Origin: Brachypodium distachyon
Taxonomy: Eukaryota; Streptophyta; Magnoliopsida; Poales; Poaceae
DNA: 64,000 nucleotides
Reading direction: 5' to 3'
NCBI RefSeq assembly: GCF_000005505.3
Contig: NC_016132.3
Location: 25,534,501-25,598,500 of the forward strand
Position 1 is the first letter of the stretch, and every line of letters starts with the position of its first letter. Below the pieces are notes generated by a model. It saw only the letters and a list, made by a program, of their open reading frames with translations. It was not told the origin of the DNA and did no database searches. Positions 60,897 through 64,000 of this stretch are shown piece by piece. The translations under genes were made by a program, and so were the position numbers.

Positions 60897-63209
60897 CTCA
60901 CCTACAAGAAGGCGCCAAAAGGTTAGTACAAGTCACAAAAATTCCTAAAGGAAGCGGCTAGGGAAAGTCTACGTCACGAAGCCATGCGCGACCGCCATAA
61001 AAAAAGAAGAAGAAGGTGAGCCCGGCTCCCACGGAGCCCAAGGTTCGCCAAGGCCTGAAGCGCCCCGGCCTACAAAGGTGAGGGCCTTCGGCCGCGTGCA
61101 AGCCTAGTGGCCCAAGACGCAAGGGCCCCCAGTTCCTCGAAAACCGTCAACGGCCAGCGGACCAACTACCGTTCCAAACAAAAAAAAGAAGAGGAGGGAG
61201 GCCGACAGGAAAATGCCCGCGAGGCGTTCGGCCAAATGGCTGACGCCCTGGGCTCGTCCCGCTCCCCAAGCTCCGACACAGCTCAAGCCTGTGGTGCCTT
61301 CGACGCTCCGTCTAGCGCGTGACCAAACCGCGCCCGTGCCGTGCCCCGCACGCTGCACCCCGCGCGTCGCGCCCCGCACGTTGCCGCTCCACCCTCGCCG
61401 GTCGCGACGATACCGCGTGGTGTGCGCGCTGTGGCCACGCCCACGCCATCCTTCGCACACGGCTCTACGCCCGTGGCGCCCTCAGCGTTCCACCTAACGC
61501 ATGCCAAGGCCACGCCCATGTCGAGCCCCGCGCGCCGCGTCCGCGGTCACCCTGCACCGCGCACGTCGCCGCCTCGCTGGTCGTGTCAGCACCGCGCTAC
61601 GCGCACAACAGGGACGCGCCCGCGCCATCTCCCGCGCGCCGCCCCGCGTGCACGCACGCCGCTCCGGCAGCACGCGCTAGCACGCCACTCGCAGCACCCT
61701 TGACGCACGCTCACCCCGCCCGAAGCCACGCCCCCCACGTGTTCGACGAAACAACCGGGGGCCGTCCGCCTCGCACGGCTCAAACTGGGACGCACCAAGC
61801 TTTGCTACCACGGTGCCCAAGGGCGGCGAAGAAGTGCCCGCGGCCACAGCTCACCTCGGCAAGGACATGGGAGCACTCGGGCGCCGCCTCTACGTGGGTC
61901 GAATTGAAGACAACGCCGGCACCGTTCAAAGCCCGAAGCCTGTCGGAACCGTGTCCCCCACGACGGCTCAATCACCCTCAACACCTTCGGAGACAAGACG
62001 AACTGGCTAAACGCCCTCGACGGGCACCTACGAGCCGCCGGTCTCGCCTCCGTCCTCCGGTGCCGCCGAAGCGCGTCTTCGGCACCGGAGGAGAGGAAAG
62101 CAAGAGTGGGCAATGCCCCCTTGCACCCCCTGGCCTCGTTTTTATAGCCCAAGGCATGCCTCGACGTCTAGACCCAACGGCTTGCCGGTCGGCTCGGTCA
62201 TAGCAAGAAGACAAGGGTCGGCCGACCGGGAAACAGAGGGCACAGAGCTAAAGGTGAAAAGAAGAAAAGGAGGAGGCGCAAAGGAGGAGGTCCCGGGCGG
62301 GGACCCGCGTCCAAGCCGTCCTGGCCGCGCCGCGTGAGCGTGTTATCCCGGTGACGACGTCGTCGCCCGAAGTAGAAAGGAGGACACCCTCCTTTTCCCG
62401 TCCCGTACAGAGGAGGAAGACGGCCACGCGCCGTCGGATCTAGGGCACTCGTGCGCCCGCAACCATTCGATCCCCTCACTTAACTCGGTGAACCGGTAAG
62501 CACGCCGGGTGGTGAAGTGGGCCTCGGCCCAGCAACGCACAAAAAGAAAAACCAAAAGAGGCCTCCCATGCCCGGTCGGGCGCAACCCGCATGCCCGGGA
62601 GGCCCGTTAAGCCGCATACGGCCCAAGAGCGCCCACGCGCGCGATCGGGCGGCCCCGGGGGGGGGGGGGGTCTTTTCACAAAAAAAACCCCAAGGATGCA
62701 GAAAATCTCAAGCTGCCCCGGTAGCTCAGGAATTTCGCGCCGGAGCACTCGGAAGGCCAAAAATTCGTAGAAGAGCCCTCGTAGCCCAATTATCTTGCAA
62801 AAGAAGCTCCACAGCCTTAACATTTTGCAAGGAAGACCCTGGAAGTGTCTGTTTCTTCAAGAATAGACACCGTGACCAGCAAAACCTCGCAAAGGAACCC
62901 ACCTAGGCTTGATTTCTCACCGAGAAACTAGCCTAGCCGGTGGTCCATCGCGCCGAAGACTCCAAGGCCGTAATTTTCCACAGGAAAAATCCCCGGGAGC
63001 CCTCGGGACGCATCAAATTTCACAAGGCCGCAAGGTTTGTGCCACAAAGGCCCACTTAGGTCTATCTTCCTCCTCGAGGAAGGTTACCAAGCTGGTGGCT
63101 CACCCCAAGGAGAGCCACACTCGATGCACCAAATGAAGAACTTCGGCATGCCAGCATCATTGGGGTTGACCCGAAGACATTCCCAACACCTCCGGCTCAA
63201 GGGGACTAC
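60897..63209. other. GC-rich non-coding region before the 3' LTR
   Basis: Long GC-rich open frames on both strands (for example 61319-62203 plus) are Pro/Arg/Ala-biased and look compositional. A minus-strand TATAAAAA lies at 62139-62146, about 1.2 kb upstream of the antisense ATG, and may be its promoter. A G run of about 14 lies at about 62657. The region ends with the purine-rich tract next to 63210. Confidence 0.45.
62139..62146 (-). promoter_or_regulatory. Candidate TATA box for the antisense gene
   Basis: TATAAAAA on the minus strand lies in a GC-rich setting. It is placed so that a minus-strand transcript would run into the antisense gene whose ATG is at 60896. The link is inference from position only. 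Confidence 0.3.
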
Positions 63210-64000
63210 TGTTGTAATATAATAAAATCCTTACATGGGCCGGGCCGCGATCCTACGTGGCGACGACCAAGTCAACGAATTCTGAAGACCGGTCAAATCG
63301 CCAACAAGCCATAGCCATGCCAACTAAGTGCCAGTCAAAGGAGTCAAAGGGTCAAGCCCTCTAAGCCATGGTCAAAGCAGCTAGAGTAAGGGCCAAGAAA
63401 GCTCTAGGAACAAATTTACCACCTTACCCTCACTTTCTCTCTCCCTCAAGGGTAGCCATGATCTTTTCTCATGGACCCCTAGGCTATAAATACCCCTCAT
63501 GGGGGCATGTATCATACACTTTCCATTGGAATAAGACCAAAGGGGATAGGGCTAGAGCAACTTAAGGAGCCCGCTCTCGAGTGCTTGGGTCGAGCCTAGT
63601 CTCGACTCGACCTCGAGAACGCGACTTGAGAAGCCCAGTTTCGAGGTTCCGGACCGTCTAGTGCGACCTCAACTCGAAGTAGAGGGATCGGGTTAGAGTC
63701 TTGAGAGTATCCCAACCTCGCTACCTGGGAAGACGAGTTCGGACCAGGTCCGAGGCGGCCCCTAGAGATCTCTCGTTATAGGCGACTTGGGAAGACGAGT
63801 TCGGCCCAAGCGCTTGGCTAACGACCCCCTCGAAGCCTCTCCTAACATAGGACTAAGTTGTGCCCGCAGGGTCGACCGAACCTATTCAAAAAATATCGAC
63901 GTGTCAGCTTGTCCAAGTGTACGGCGACCTTCGCTATAAGGCCGGCGTACACCCCCTACATACTATTCTCGCATTTGTGCCATCGAGCATCGGCACCCCG
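63210..64000 (+). repeat. 3' LTR of the Tat element (incomplete at window edge)
   Basis: It begins TGTTGTAATATAATAAAATC and aligns with the 5' LTR to CATCGGCACCCCG at the last base. By comparison with the 5' copy, about 30 bp lie outside the window. The TATA box is at 63485-63492. Confidence 0.88.

Larger units (their letters stand above)
50523..64000 (+). mobile_element. Tat-lineage Ty3 LTR retrotransposon, nearly complete, cut by window end
   Basis: The element runs from the 5' LTR (50523-51342) to the 3' LTR (63210 to beyond 64000), at least 13.4 kb. The primer binding site (TGGCGCCGACCGTGGGG, 51344) follows the 5' LTR, and a purine-rich tract (CTCAAGGGGACTAC) precedes the 3' LTR. A sense gag-pol frame (51386-57129) is decayed. 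A 6-kb region between pol and the 3' LTR carries an antisense spliced gene (58303-60896). This TGGCGCC primer site, size and antisense frame are hallmarks of Tat elements such as RIRE2 and Grande. Many stops and frameshifts show it is non-functional. Confidence 0.88.

Noticed and set aside
61319..62203. 294-residue plus-strand open frame rich in Arg, Pro and Ala
   Set aside because: Amino-acid bias follows GC-rich DNA; overlapping frames are open on both strands and no domain is seen.

Overview
This window is plant nuclear DNA, most likely from a grass. The reasons are spliced genes with GT-AG introns, GC-rich coding sequence (ABCG, DUF4228), Tourist- and Stowaway-type MITEs, Tat-type Ty3 retrotransposons and L1-type LINEs. 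The species cannot be named from the sequence alone.

Three protein genes look intact. (1) A single-exon half-size ABCG transporter lies on the minus strand (4957-6939). (2) A nine-exon PRAF-type gene lies on the minus strand (8164-15420); it encodes PH, RCC1 repeats, a variant FYVE finger and a BRX domain, about 1090 residues in my exon model. (3) A small single-exon DUF4228/PADRE protein lies on the plus strand (41829-42473), with a TATA box and W-box cores upstream. They share no obvious pathway.

The rest is mostly mobile DNA. 1-2143: two head-to-head copies of an LTR, primer site and leader of a Ty3-type element, forming a large inverted repeat. 2864-4870: hAT-like and Helitron-like remnants. 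16250-18520: a 5'-truncated LINE with its target duplication, flanked by tandem repeats. 20946-21752: a MULE-like element with about 200-bp inverted ends and a GC-rich core. 25840-31229: MITEs, a SINE and an AACGAGC-rich element. 31125-40500: a nest in which a LINE is split by a gag-only LTR retrotransposon (5-bp target duplication TAGAA). That element is itself split by a 2.5-kb solo LTR (duplication CCATC) and carries a 306-bp CG-rich insertion in its 3' LTR. 42767-47810: Stowaway MITEs, a LINE fragment and several Helitron-type 3' ends. 50523-64000: an almost complete but decayed Tat-lineage element with both LTRs. It carries a sense gag-pol pseudogene and, in antisense between pol and the 3' LTR, a spliced gene resembling the putative gypsy-type transposon domain family.

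No rRNA, tRNA or CRISPR feature was recognised. Family names come from motif recognition. Coordinates of genes, exons and target duplications were read base by base; other element borders are approximate.
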